Shown here: positions 40,113 through 49,269 of the stretch, one piece after another
Position numbering within the stretch: position 1 is the stretch's first letter
Layout: each line of letters starts with the position of its first letter
NCBI RefSeq assembly: GCF_951229915.1
Contig: NZ_OX579588.1
Coordinates: forward strand, 1,386,001-1,450,000
Origin: Candidatus Ornithobacterium hominis
GTDB taxonomy: Bacteria; Bacteroidota; Bacteroidia; Flavobacteriales; Weeksellaceae
Direction of reading: 5' to 3'
Length of the DNA: 64,000 bases
Made by a program: the position numbers and the translations under genes
The notes under the pieces: generated by a model
Database searches by the model: none
What the model saw: the letters and a program-made list of their open reading frames with translations, nothing else
What the model was told of the DNA's origin: nothing

Positions 40113-42440
40113 ATGAATACAAAAGCATTTTATAAAATTTCTTTTCTCACCCTTTACAGCTTGATTTTTTTCAACTTTTTCTCTTGCCAAGGAACTAGAG
40201 GACTCGCTGAAAATGAAAAACTCTACACGGGAGCCAAAATCAACATTGATGATGCGCATATTTCTAAAAAAGAAAAAAAAGAATTAAAAAAAGGCATCGA
40301 AGACAATTTAACCCCAAAACCCAACGCTAGCCTCCTAGGTATGCGCCCGCGTGTGGCTATTCACAATATGATTTCAGAGCCAGAGAAACCAAAAGGTTTT
40401 TGGTATTGGCTGAAGTACAAAGTCGGTGAGAAACCAGTTTTGCTCAGCGATGTTAACCGAGAATTTAACCGAGATATCATCGTTAATTATTCTGAGAACA
40501 AAGGCTACTTCAATACCAAAGCTAAATTTGACACGCTAACCAAAGGGAAAAAAGCTGAAATCGTTTACAACGTCAATCCTGATTATCGTTATTTCATCAG
40601 GAATGTACGCTTCCCGTCTGATTCAACTTTGGTAGAAAAAGCTATCGCAGAAACACACGCAGAAACTTTACTCAAAAGCGGAGATGCCTTTGATTTAGAT
40701 GTTATAAAAAATGAAAGGGAGCGAATTGATAACGAATTAATACAGAAAGGTTTCTACTTTTTCCATCCCGATAACATCATTGTACAAGCTGATTCTACAG
40801 TGACCGATCTACACGAAGTTGAGTTAATCTTAAAAGTCAAAGATGATGCTCCTCAGCTTTCACGCCAAGCCTTTACCATCGACCAAACGGTAGTTTTCAC
40901 AGACTATGATTTAGATGAAGCTCAAAGAAACAATTACGGAATCCCCGCTAATTTAGATGGTTTAGAAATGTATAATGATAAATTTTTCATCGACCCTAAT
41001 AATAAATTTAATCCAAAAATTTTTGATAATTCTTTACCCTTCAAACGTGGCGATTTGTACAACCGTAAAGACCACAATATTGCACTGAATCGACTCATTA
41101 GCTTAGGCGTTTTCAAATTCGTGAAAAATCAATTCATCATTTCAGATAGCTTAAATCATAAATTTGATGCTTATTATTTATTAACACCTAAAAAATTTAA
41201 ATCCTTACGATTAGAAACTTTAGGTAAAACAAATTCAGATAATTTTGTAGGTGGAGAAGTGAATTTAAACTGGTCTCATCTCAATCTATTCCGTGGTGCA
41301 GAACATTTTACGGCATCAATTTTCAGCGCATTTGATTACCAGCTTGGCGGCCCCGAGAACTCCAATAACCTCTTTCGCTACGGTACACGTATGAGTTTAG
41401 TTGTTCCTCGGCTTTGGGTACCATTTTTCAAACCTCAGCCTGGCGGTTCATTTTTGCCCAAAACGCAGATTACAACAGGGTATGAATTTCAGAAGAGGAC
41501 TAAACTTTACACTTTAGGTAATTACAATTTCTCTTTTGGCTACTATTGGAAAGAAAATTTAAAGAAAGAACATGAGTTCAATCCCTTTGTGGCCTCATAC
41601 GTTTCGGCTTCTAACGTCACTGAAAATTACCGCCGACAAATTGGAAAAAACCCTTACCTGCAGAGAGTTATAGAAAATCAATTGATTTTTGGACCCAATT
41701 ATACTTTCACTTTTACCAACACAATGCTACCTCAAAAAAACACCTTCTATTACCAAGGTAAAGTTGATTTATCAGGAAATCTCTCTGGTCTAATCACGGG
41801 TGCCAATGCAAAAAAAGATAAGCAAGTTAAGTTCTTCAATGTTGCGTTCAGCCAATACGCCAAAATCGAAAATGACTTTCGATTTTTCCACAAAATCAGT
41901 TCGCACAGCAGCATTGCTTCGCGCCTAATTGCTGGGGTAGCTTATCCTTATGGTAATTCTTTAGAAATCCCATTTTCAAAGCAGTTTTTTGCAGGCGGCA
42001 GCAGCAGTATTCGGGCATTCCGTGCCAGGACTTTAGGCCCTGGGAGCTTTGATTCTAGGAACAATCAAAACACCTTTTTCTATGACCAGACAGGTGATAT
42101 AAAATTGGAATTAAATACAGAATTTCGCTTTCCGGTTTATAAATTCGTTCATGCAGCCTTATTTGCAGATGCAGGGAACGTTTGGCTCGTAAACAAAAAT
42201 GCAGAACGCCCGGGCGGAGAGTTTACCAAAAATTTTATCAAAGAAATTGCCGTAGGTGCGGGCGTGGGCTTGAGATTAGATTTCTCTGTGCTGGTATTGC
42301 GCTTGGACTTAGCCACTCCTGTTAGAAAACCTTACTTAGAAGAAGGCAAACGCTGGATGTTTGATAAAATTAATTTTAATGACAAGAATTGGAGAAAAGA
42401 TAATTTAATTCTAAACATTGCCATCGGGTATCCTTTTTAA
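40113..42440 (+). CDS. tamL: TamL-type BamA-superfamily outer-membrane lipoprotein
   Basis: A 775-residue Omp85 protein. Unlike TamA, it has a lipoprotein signal (lipobox FFSC at about residue 26), the mark of the Bacteroidota TamL branch. POTRA-like domains (about 60-330) precede a C-terminal 16-strand barrel with the conserved loop FAGGSSSIRAFRARTLGPG (VRGF-like) and the end NIAIGYPF with terminal Phe. It should pair with the TamB-like protein encoded just upstream to help insert outer-membrane proteins. Confidence 0.88.
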   Translation: MNTKAFYKISFLTLYSLIFFNFFSCQGTRGLAENEKLYTGAKINIDDAHISKKEKKELKKGIEDNLTPKPNASLLGMRPRVAIHNMISEPEKPKGFWYWLKYKVGEKPVLLSDVNREFNRDIIVNYSENKGYFNTKAKFDTLTKGKKAEIVYNVNPDYRYFIRNVRFPSDSTLVEKAIAETHAETLLKSGDAFDLDVIKNERERIDNELIQKGFYFFHPDNIIVQADSTVTDLHEVELILKVKDDAPQLSRQAFTIDQTVVFTDYDLDEAQRNNYGIPANLDGLEMYNDKFFIDPNNKFNPKIFDNSLPFKRGDLYNRKDHNIALNRLISLGVFKFVKNQFIISDSLNHKFDAYYLLTPKKFKSLRLETLGKTNSDNFVGGEVNLNWSHLNLFRGAEHFTASIFSAFDYQLGGPENSNNLFRYGTRMSLVVPRLWVPFFKPQPGGSFLPKTQITTGYEFQKRTKLYTLGNYNFSFGYYWKENLKKEHEFNPFVASYVSASNVTENYRRQIGKNPYLQRVIENQLIFGPNYTFTFTNTMLPQKNTFYYQGKVDLSGNLSGLITGANAKKDKQVKFFNVAFSQYAKIENDFRFFHKISSHSSIASRLIAGVAYPYGNSLEIPFSKQFFAGGSSSIRAFRARTLGPGSFDSRNNQNTFFYDQTGDIKLELNTEFRFPVYKFVHAALFADAGNVWLVNKNAERPGGEFTKNFIKEIAVGAGVGLRLDFSVLVLRLDLATPVRKPYLEEGKRWMFDKINFNDKNWRKDNLILNIAIGYPF

Positions 42441-42468
42441 TTTTTTTTTAAAGGCTTAAAAAATTTTT
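42441..42468. repeat. AAGGCTTA-type repeat, copy 13
   Basis: T9, AAAGGCTTA, A5, T5, right after the tamL stop codon; one of the longest matches. Confidence 0.75.
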
Positions 42469-42507
42469 ACCCCAATTTTTCTTTTCAATCATTATATTCG
42501 GAAAACT

Positions 42508-43341
42508 ATGAATTACATTGAATATCATTTTATAACTCGCCCCGCACAACCGTGGACAGAAATTTTAATCGCTCGGCTGAGTGAAATAGAATTTGAAAGC
42601 TTTGAAGAAACACCAGAAGGTTTCAAGGCTTATATTTTACAAGATTTTGACGATGAAAGCTTTGTGCAAGAAATCCTTGGAGAAACTGATGAAGCGCAAA
42701 TCAGTTATGAAAAAAAGAAAATTGAACCTGTGAATTGGAACGAGGAATGGGAGAAGAACTTTCATCCTGTAAATGTAGATGACCAATGCTACATTCGAGC
42801 AGAATTTCATGCCCCCCATCCTACTTCGCTTTATGAAATTATCATTCAGCCCAAAATGTCTTTTGGTACAGGACATCATGAGACAACGCATCTCATGGTA
42901 CAATATATTCTAGAAAAAGATTTCACCAAGAAAAGTTTGCTAGACATGGGCACAGGGACTGGCGTTTTGGCTATTCTCGCTAAAATGAAAAAAGCACAGC
43001 ACGTCGTGGGTATTGATATTGACGAGTGGTCGTATGAAAATGCGAAAGAAAATGCTGCAAGAAATCATGTTGCTATTGAGTTTTTAAAAGGCGGTGCAGA
43101 GAGCATTCCTGCAGAAAAATTTGATTTTGTTCTAGCCAATATCAATCGAAATATTTTGATGCAAGATATGAATTTCTACCTGCATGCGCTGAAAAATGAT
43201 GGCATTTTGCTCTTGAGTGGCTTACTAGATTCTGATGAAAAAATAATGATTAATTTTGTAGAAAATTTTGGCTTACAATTTGTTTCCACCAAATACCGTA
43301 ACGATTGGATTGCCTTAGAATTTAAAAAAAATGAAGATTAA
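42508..43341 (+). CDS. prmA: Ribosomal protein L11 methyltransferase
   Basis: A 277-residue SAM-dependent methyltransferase with N-terminal L11-binding part and the Rossmann SAM-binding motif DMGTGTGVLAILAKM, FGTGHHETTHLM and the catalytic-loop ANINRNIL. It trimethylates ribosomal protein L11. The clpS gene overlaps its end by 11 bp, so the two are co-transcribed. Confidence 0.92.
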   Translation: MNYIEYHFITRPAQPWTEILIARLSEIEFESFEETPEGFKAYILQDFDDESFVQEILGETDEAQISYEKKKIEPVNWNEEWEKNFHPVNVDDQCYIRAEFHAPHPTSLYEIIIQPKMSFGTGHHETTHLMVQYILEKDFTKKSLLDMGTGTGVLAILAKMKKAQHVVGIDIDEWSYENAKENAARNHVAIEFLKGGAESIPAEKFDFVLANINRNILMQDMNFYLHALKNDGILLLSGLLDSDEKIMINFVENFGLQFVSTKYRNDWIALEFKKNED

Positions 43342-43612
43342 TTTTCAACATAAAACGGAAAAAGAAATAGACGTTCTTTCATTAGAAAAAGAATTAAATA
43401 AAATTATCCTTTACAATGATGACATCAATACGTTTGATCACGTCATAGAAAGTCTGATTCACGTTTGTGAGCACAATGAATTACAGGCCGAGCAGTGTGC
43501 TATGATTGTACACTATAACGGCCGATGTGATGTGAAAAGTGGTTCGTACGAAGATTTAAAACCCCGATGTTCTGCTTTACTAGAACGTGGTTTATCGGCA
43601 GAGATTGTCTAG
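43331..43612 (+). CDS. clpS: ATP-dependent Clp protease adaptor ClpS
   Basis: A 93-residue adaptor that presents N-degron substrates to ClpA/ClpC. Family marks: YNDDINTFDHVIESLIHVC, acid-rich binding pocket residues and the QAEQCAMIVHYNGRCDV stretch. It overlaps prmA by 11 bp and is followed directly by ruvX. Confidence 0.92.
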   Translation: MKINFQHKTEKEIDVLSLEKELNKIILYNDDINTFDHVIESLIHVCEHNELQAEQCAMIVHYNGRCDVKSGSYEDLKPRCSALLERGLSAEIV

Positions 43613-44026
43613 ATGAGTTGTATTCTCGCTATCGATTACGGCAAAGTACGCACGGGTTTAGCCATCACAGACCCGCTGCAAATCATTGCTAGCCCGCTAG
43701 ATACGGTCTCTACCTCACAATTATTCCTCTACTTAGAGCAACTTTTTTTGACTGAAAAAGTAGAAAAATTAGTGGTAGGATTACCTATGCGAGCACACGG
43801 TGTAGCAGGTGAAATCGAAGTCGATATTCAAAAATTCCTAAAGGCTTTCAAAAAAAAATACCCAAAAATTGAAATTTACAGAGAAGATGAAAGTTATACA
43901 TCTCTCCGCGCTGCCGAAGCTTTGGTCTTGGGTGGGATGAAAAAGAAAAAACGCCAAAAAAAAGGAATGCTAGATAAAGTCAGCGCAACTATTATACTGC
44001 AATCTTTCATGAAAAATCAAAAATAA
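43613..44026 (+). CDS. ruvX: YqgF/RuvX-family putative Holliday junction resolvase
   Basis: A 137-residue RNase H-fold protein (LAIDYGKVRTGLAITDP with the catalytic Asp; VVGLPMRAHG; REDESYTSLRAAEALVLGG; LDKVSATIIL). The family processes rRNA 5' ends and may cut junctions. The start abuts the clpS stop. Confidence 0.9.
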   Translation: MSCILAIDYGKVRTGLAITDPLQIIASPLDTVSTSQLFLYLEQLFLTEKVEKLVVGLPMRAHGVAGEIEVDIQKFLKAFKKKYPKIEIYREDESYTSLRAAEALVLGGMKKKKRQKKGMLDKVSATIILQSFMKNQK

Positions 44027-44055
44027 TTACCTTTGTCTCCCAAATTATTGAAATA

Positions 44056-44631
44056 ATGATTTATGATATCCGCGCCTACGGCGACCCTATATTGAGAGAG
44101 AAAAGCCAAGCCATTTCATCAGACTATCCACATCTAGATGAGATTATAGAAAACATGTTTGAAACCATGTATGACTCTAATGGAATCGGCTTAGCTGCAC
44201 CGCAGGTTGGGCTTCCTATTCGTTTGTTTATCATTGATTTATCACCATTCAAGGATGACCAAGATTATGCCGATATTGCCGAGGAATTAGCTGAGTTTAA
44301 AAAAGTATTCATCAATGCAGAAATCATTGACGAAAAAGGGGGGAAATGGAAGTTTAATGAAGGGTGCTTGAGTATCCCCAACATCCGAGAAGATATCAGC
44401 CGTCACGCTGAGATCACTATCAAATATTTAGATGAAAATTTTCAGCCACATGAAGAAGAATTTAATGATATCTTTGCACGAGTCATTCAGCATGAGTATG
44501 ACCACATCGAGGGCATTCTTTTTGTAGATTACCTCAGTAATTTCAAGAAAAAATTAATTCATAAAAAATTAGAAAAAATCAAGCGCGGAAATGTGAAAGT
44601 TAATTATAAAATGAGATTTCCTAAGGCTTAA
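44056..44631 (+). CDS. def: Peptide deformylase
   Basis: A 191-residue metalloenzyme that removes the formyl group from nascent proteins. The three motifs are intact: GIGLAAPQVG, EGCLSIPN (metal Cys) and QHEYDHIEGILF (metal His pair with catalytic Glu). The stop codon and last residues (PKA) are part of an AAGGCTTA repeat copy, showing that the element can be read through into a protein end. Confidence 0.95.
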   Translation: MIYDIRAYGDPILREKSQAISSDYPHLDEIIENMFETMYDSNGIGLAAPQVGLPIRLFIIDLSPFKDDQDYADIAEELAEFKKVFINAEIIDEKGGKWKFNEGCLSIPNIREDISRHAEITIKYLDENFQPHEEEFNDIFARVIQHEYDHIEGILFVDYLSNFKKKLIHKKLEKIKRGNVKVNYKMRFPKA

Positions 44632-44640
44632 AAAATTTTA
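44619..44640. repeat. AAGGCTTA-type repeat, copy 14
   Basis: CCTAAGGCTTA, A5, T4; it encodes the C terminus and stop of def. Confidence 0.65.
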
Positions 44641-44654
44641 AATAAATAAAGTAT

Positions 44655-45077
44655 ATGAAGATAGATAAAGTAATTGCAATTAGCGGAAAACCAGGCTTAT
44701 ACCATCTAATATCACAAACCAAAAGCGGTTTTATCGCAGAAAATTTAGATGACGGAAAAAAAACTAACGTGCCAGCGAGCTACAATGTCAGTCTTTTGAG
44801 CAATGTAGCTATTTACACTACAACAGAGGAAGTCCCTTTGGCAGAAGTTTTTAGAAAAATTTATGATAAAGAAAACGGTGGTGAGACCATCAATCACCGT
44901 TCACCAGAGGTTGAGTTAAGAAATTACATGGAAGAAGTTTTACCAGACTATGATAAGTCACGTGTTTACCACTCTGATTTGAAAAAATTGTTCCAATGGT
45001 ACAATATCTTACTGAGAAAAGAACTTTTAAGCAGTTCAAAAGAGCAAAAAGCGCCCAAAACTTCTGAAGAAGAATAA
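44655..45077 (+). CDS. DUF5606-family conserved protein
   Basis: A 140-residue protein typical of Bacteroidota (start MKIDKVIAISGKPGLYHLIS, then IAENLDDGKKTNVPASYNVS) with an N-terminal strand-rich domain and a helical, acidic tail. Function unknown. It stops directly before the mazG ATG, so it is transcribed with mazG. Confidence 0.8.
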   Translation: MKIDKVIAISGKPGLYHLISQTKSGFIAENLDDGKKTNVPASYNVSLLSNVAIYTTTEEVPLAEVFRKIYDKENGGETINHRSPEVELRNYMEEVLPDYDKSRVYHSDLKKLFQWYNILLRKELLSSSKEQKAPKTSEEE

Positions 45078-45845
45078 ATGCACAGCAGAGAAGAGCAAAC
45101 TCAGGCGTTCCACCGCTTGCTAGACATCATGGATGAGCTACGAGAAAAATGCCCGTGGGATCGCAAACAAACTATGGAAAGCCTATACCATTTGACCATC
45201 GAAGAGACTTACGAACTGGGAGACGCTATTCTCAATAATGATTTAACTGAAGTGAAGAAAGAACTGGGAGACCTCTTTCTTCATTTGGTTTTTTATAGTA
45301 AAATCGGTGAAGAAAAAAATGCCTTTGATGTCGCCGATGTCCTAAACACGATTGCAGAAAAACTCATCTTTCGGCATCCGCATATTTACGGCGATGTAGA
45401 AGTCAAAAATGAAGAAGAAGTCAAGCGCAACTGGGAACAATTAAAAATGAAAGAGGGTAGGAAATCTGTGCTTTCTGGCGTACCCAAAGGCTTGCCCGCT
45501 ATGGTGAAGGCCATGCGAATACAAGAGAAGGTGAAAGGCGTGGGGTTTGACTTCTCAAATGGCGATGAATCTTTTGCTAAAATTCAGGAAGAAATACACG
45601 AACTGCAAGAAGCCGATGAGGAAAACCTAGAAAATGAATTTGGCGATATTTTATTTTCTATAATCAACTACGCTCGTTTTCTCCAGCTCAACCCAGAGTC
45701 GGCGCTGGAAAAAACCAACCAAAAATTCAAAAATAGATTTGAATGGATGGAGGCTGAAATTCAAAAAAATGGACTGTCTTTTAGCGACCTGAGTCTAGAA
45801 GAAATGGATGCCTATTGGGAAAAATCTAAACAAAAAAATTTTTAA
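45078..45845 (+). CDS. mazG: Nucleoside triphosphate pyrophosphohydrolase MazG
   Basis: A 255-residue two-domain MazG with CPWDRKQTMESL, EETYELGDAI and the metal-binding KKELGDLFLHLVF; the second half repeats the EE..E/ELGD pattern (ENEFGDILFSIINYA). It removes abnormal or damaged NTPs. Its stop lies within the repeat copy that leads into mfd. Confidence 0.92.
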   Translation: MHSREEQTQAFHRLLDIMDELREKCPWDRKQTMESLYHLTIEETYELGDAILNNDLTEVKKELGDLFLHLVFYSKIGEEKNAFDVADVLNTIAEKLIFRHPHIYGDVEVKNEEEVKRNWEQLKMKEGRKSVLSGVPKGLPAMVKAMRIQEKVKGVGFDFSNGDESFAKIQEEIHELQEADEENLENEFGDILFSIINYARFLQLNPESALEKTNQKFKNRFEWMEAEIQKNGLSFSDLSLEEMDAYWEKSKQKNF

Positions 45846-45859
45846 GGCTTAAAAAAATT
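45837..45859. repeat. AAGGCTTA-type repeat, copy 15
   Basis: AATTTTTAAGGCTTA, A6, TT. It contains the mazG stop TAA and abuts the TTG start of mfd: the whole 12-bp gap between two genes is this element. Confidence 0.75.
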
Positions 45860-48800
45860 GGAAACAATTTCTATTCAAAAAATCAGTCAGCAATTCAAGA
45901 ATCAAAAAGATTTTGAAAATATTATTCATTTTTTGAACCAAGAAGAACCTCAGCATTTGCAATGCAAAGGATTAATTGGCGGAGCTTTTTCTTTTTTTGC
46001 ACATCAACTTTTTATAGCAACGCAACGCTCATTACTCTATATTTTTGATGACGCTGAAAACGCAGCATATTGCCTGAACGAACTGGAAGATTTGCTCGAC
46101 AAAGATCAAGTGCTTTACTTCCCAGCAAGTTATCGCCGACCCTATGAAATTGAGGAAATCAATAATGCTAATGTAGTTTTAAGAACTGAGGTGCTCAATA
46201 AATTATCTTCTTCTAAGAAACCAAGGATTATCATCACTACTTCTAATGCTTTAACAGAAAAGGTCGTTACAAAAAAATCACTCACCGAGAAAACTTATCG
46301 GCTAAAAGTTGGTGATGAAATTTCAGTCGATTTCTTGAATGAAATTTTATTTTCTTTTGATTTCAAAAGGACAGATTTTGTGACCGAACCAGGCGAATTC
46401 TCGGTGCGTGGTGGAATTATTGACGTTTTTTCTTACGCCGATGAGAAGCCGTATCGCATTTCTTTTTTTGGTGATGAAATCGAACGCATCAAATCTTTTG
46501 ATTTGGAAACTCAGCTTAGCACAGCAGAGGTGAAATCATTCGTCATTGTTCCGAATTTAGAGAATAAGTTAAATACCGAAAAAAGACAATCTTTCTTGGA
46601 ATTTTTAAATTCAAAAACGCTTATTTTAGGGCAAAATTTGATTTTAACTAAAAGTTTAGTTCAATCAAATTTCGAGAAATCTGAGAAGGCTTTTGAAAAT
46701 TTAAACTCAGAAATTCAACATAAAAACCCAGAAGATTTATTTTTAAAGGCTGAAAATTTCCTTACAGAAATTTCAAATTTTGATGTGTTAGAATTCTCTG
46801 CCCAAACCTTACTCTCACCACACGCTAAATTTTCATATTCGCAAACGCCTCAGCCAGCGTTCAACAAAAAGTTTGACCTCTTGATTGATGCTTTGCAGGA
46901 ACAAAGTAAAGGCGGTTTTAGAAATTATCTTTTTTGCTCCTCGGCCAAGCAAATTCAGCGATTTCAAGAAATTTTTCAAGACATCGGTAGAGAAGTTCAG
47001 TTCACACCAGTACTAGCGAGCATTCATGCGGGGTTTGTAGATAAAGATTTAAAAATAGCTTGCTTTACCGACCATCAAATTTTTGAACGCTACCATAAAT
47101 TTAATTTAAGAAATAGTTTTTCTAAAAAAGAAAGCCTCACACTCAAGGAATTGACTAGCCTGCAGGTTGGCGACTACGTGACGCATATCGACCACGGCTT
47201 GGGCAAATTTGGTGGGTTGAAAAAAATCAATGTCAACGGAACGATGCAAGAAGCCATCAAACTGGTTTACAGAGATAATGATATTTTATATGTCAGCATT
47301 CATTCTTTGCACAAAATTGCTAAATATACGGGTAAAGACGGGCAAATTCCTAAAGTGAATAAATTGGGTTCGCCTGCTTGGAAAAATTTAAAAAATAAAA
47401 CCAAGAAAAAAGTCAAAGAAGTTGCTTTTGATTTAATTAAACTTTACGCCAAGAGAAAATTAGATAAAGGTTTTGCGTTTGCTCCTGATACTTACTTGCA
47501 AAACGAACTAGAAGCGAGTTTCATCTACGAAGATACGCCAGATCAACTCAAGGCAACCGAAGATGTGAAAACCGATATGGAGAGTGAGCAGGTCATGGAT
47601 CGTTTGATTTGCGGTGATGTCGGTTTTGGGAAAACTGAAGTGGCTATTCGTGCCGCATTCAAAGCTGCAACGGATGGAAAACAGGTAGCTGTGCTGGTTC
47701 CTACTACAATTTTGGCTTTTCAGCATTATAAAACATTCAAAGAACGTTTAGCAGATTTTCCTGTTCGGGTGGAATACCTTAACCGCTTCAAAACAACAAA
47801 GCAAAAAAATGAGATTTTAAAGGATTTAGCTGAAGGGAAAATTGAAATTCTCATCGGTACACACCAGATTGTTGGCAAAAAAGTGATTTATAAAGATTTA
47901 GGCTTATTAATCGTTGATGAAGAACATAAATTCGGGGTTTCCATCAAAGACAAACTCAAAACTTTAAGGTCTCATTTAGATACACTTACACTCACTGCAA
48001 CACCAATACCACGAACTTTGCAATTTTCCTTAATGGCAGCTCGGGATTTGTCTATCATCAGAACTCCCCCGCCCAATCGCCAGCCTGTGGAAACAAAAAT
48101 CATTGGGCTGAACGAGGAACAAATTCGTGATGCGGTTTTCTATGAATTGCAACGTGGTGGGCAAGTTTTTGTTATTTTTAACCGAATCAATGGACTGAAA
48201 GAAATGGCAGGAATGATTCAGCGCCTAGTGCCTGAAGCCAAAATTGCTGTCGGCCACGGGCAAATGGACGGGAAAAAGTTAGAAAAAACTTTGCTGGATT
48301 TCATGGACGGGAAATTTGATGTCTTGGTTTCTACCACGATTGTAGAAAGTGGTGTCGATGTGCCAAATGCTAACACAATGCTGATTGTGGATGCGCAAAA
48401 TTTTGGTCTGGCAGATTTGCACCAAATGCGTGGGCGCGTGGGGCGAAGCAACCGAAAAGCATTTTGCTACCTCATCACGCCTCCACTCGTTACTTTGACG
48501 GATGAAGCACGCAAAAGATTACAGGCCATTGAGCAATTTACAGATTTGGGCTCGGGATTCAATATTGCAATGAAGGATTTAGAAATCCGTGGAGCAGGAA
48601 ATTTACTGGGTGCAGAGCAGTCTGGCTTTATGGCTGAAATGGGATTTGATACGTACCAAAAAATACTAAACGAAGCGATAGAAGAATTGAAATATTCTGA
48701 CGAGTTTAATTATTTATTTCAAGATGAATTAAAAAGAAAAGAAGATTATGTTTCTGATTTTAATTTAGATGCTGATTTAGAATTACTGATTCCAGACCAT

Positions 48801-49226
48801 TATGTGAACAACGTAGAAGAGCGAATGGCGCTTTATAACGAGCTAGCACAAGTTGAAAATCAAAATCAACTGAACCAATTCAGAGAAAATCTAATCGATC
48901 GGTTTGGGAATTTGCCTACACAAGCTCGTGATTTACTAAAATCTATGGAATTAAAGTGGCTTGCAGAAAAACTGGGCATGGAAAAAATCGTTCTGAAAAA
49001 TGGAATCTTCTTGGGTTATTTTATCAACAATCCTCAGTCGCCTTTTTATCAGAAGCCAGTTTTTCAAAAAATCATGCAATTTCTAAGTCAAAATCCTAAC
49101 TTTGGTATATTGAAAGAGAAGAAAGTAAGAGGGCAAGAGTTTCCTAGTCTACTTTTGCGAGTAGAGCAAGTCTCGACTATTGATTTGGCTTATCTAAAAC
49201 TGGAAGAAATTTCTAAAGCCTTATAA
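45858..49226 (+). CDS. mfd: Transcription-repair coupling factor
   Basis: A 1122-residue ATP-driven translocase that removes RNA polymerase stalled at lesions and recruits UvrA. Domains: UvrB-like N terminus (about 1-350), RNA polymerase-interacting domain (LQVGDYVTHIDHGLGKFGG), RecG-like motor with Walker A CGDVGFGKTEVA, DEEH, TATPIPRTL and QMRGRVGRS, and the C-terminal TRCF domain. The start is TTG at 45858 joined to a repeat element. The gene ends in another repeat-like stretch (SKAL stop). Confidence 0.95.
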   Translation: METISIQKISQQFKNQKDFENIIHFLNQEEPQHLQCKGLIGGAFSFFAHQLFIATQRSLLYIFDDAENAAYCLNELEDLLDKDQVLYFPASYRRPYEIEEINNANVVLRTEVLNKLSSSKKPRIIITTSNALTEKVVTKKSLTEKTYRLKVGDEISVDFLNEILFSFDFKRTDFVTEPGEFSVRGGIIDVFSYADEKPYRISFFGDEIERIKSFDLETQLSTAEVKSFVIVPNLENKLNTEKRQSFLEFLNSKTLILGQNLILTKSLVQSNFEKSEKAFENLNSEIQHKNPEDLFLKAENFLTEISNFDVLEFSAQTLLSPHAKFSYSQTPQPAFNKKFDLLIDALQEQSKGGFRNYLFCSSAKQIQRFQEIFQDIGREVQFTPVLASIHAGFVDKDLKIACFTDHQIFERYHKFNLRNSFSKKESLTLKELTSLQVGDYVTHIDHGLGKFGGLKKINVNGTMQEAIKLVYRDNDILYVSIHSLHKIAKYTGKDGQIPKVNKLGSPAWKNLKNKTKKKVKEVAFDLIKLYAKRKLDKGFAFAPDTYLQNELEASFIYEDTPDQLKATEDVKTDMESEQVMDRLICGDVGFGKTEVAIRAAFKAATDGKQVAVLVPTTILAFQHYKTFKERLADFPVRVEYLNRFKTTKQKNEILKDLAEGKIEILIGTHQIVGKKVIYKDLGLLIVDEEHKFGVSIKDKLKTLRSHLDTLTLTATPIPRTLQFSLMAARDLSIIRTPPPNRQPVETKIIGLNEEQIRDAVFYELQRGGQVFVIFNRINGLKEMAGMIQRLVPEAKIAVGHGQMDGKKLEKTLLDFMDGKFDVLVSTTIVESGVDVPNANTMLIVDAQNFGLADLHQMRGRVGRSNRKAFCYLITPPLVTLTDEARKRLQAIEQFTDLGSGFNIAMKDLEIRGAGNLLGAEQSGFMAEMGFDTYQKILNEAIEELKYSDEFNYLFQDELKRKEDYVSDFNLDADLELLIPDHYVNNVEERMALYNELAQVENQNQLNQFRENLIDRFGNLPTQARDLLKSMELKWLAEKLGMEKIVLKNGIFLGYFINNPQSPFYQKPVFQKIMQFLSQNPNFGILKEKKVRGQEFPSLLLRVEQVSTIDLAYLKLEEISKAL

Positions 49227-49231
49227 ATTTT
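49211..49231. repeat. AAGGCTTA-type repeat, copy 16 (mfd 3' end)
   Basis: TTCTAAAGCCTTATAAATTTT; encodes the last residues and stop of mfd. Confidence 0.55.
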
Positions 49232-49244
49232 TATAATCGAAGAA

Positions 49245-49269
49245 AATTTTTTAAGCCTTAAAAAAAATT
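49245..49269. repeat. AAGGCTTA-type repeat, copy 17
   Basis: AATTTTTTAAGCCTTA, A7, TT, joined to the TTG start codon of the following gene, as in the mazG-mfd gap. Second copy within 60 bp. Confidence 0.72.
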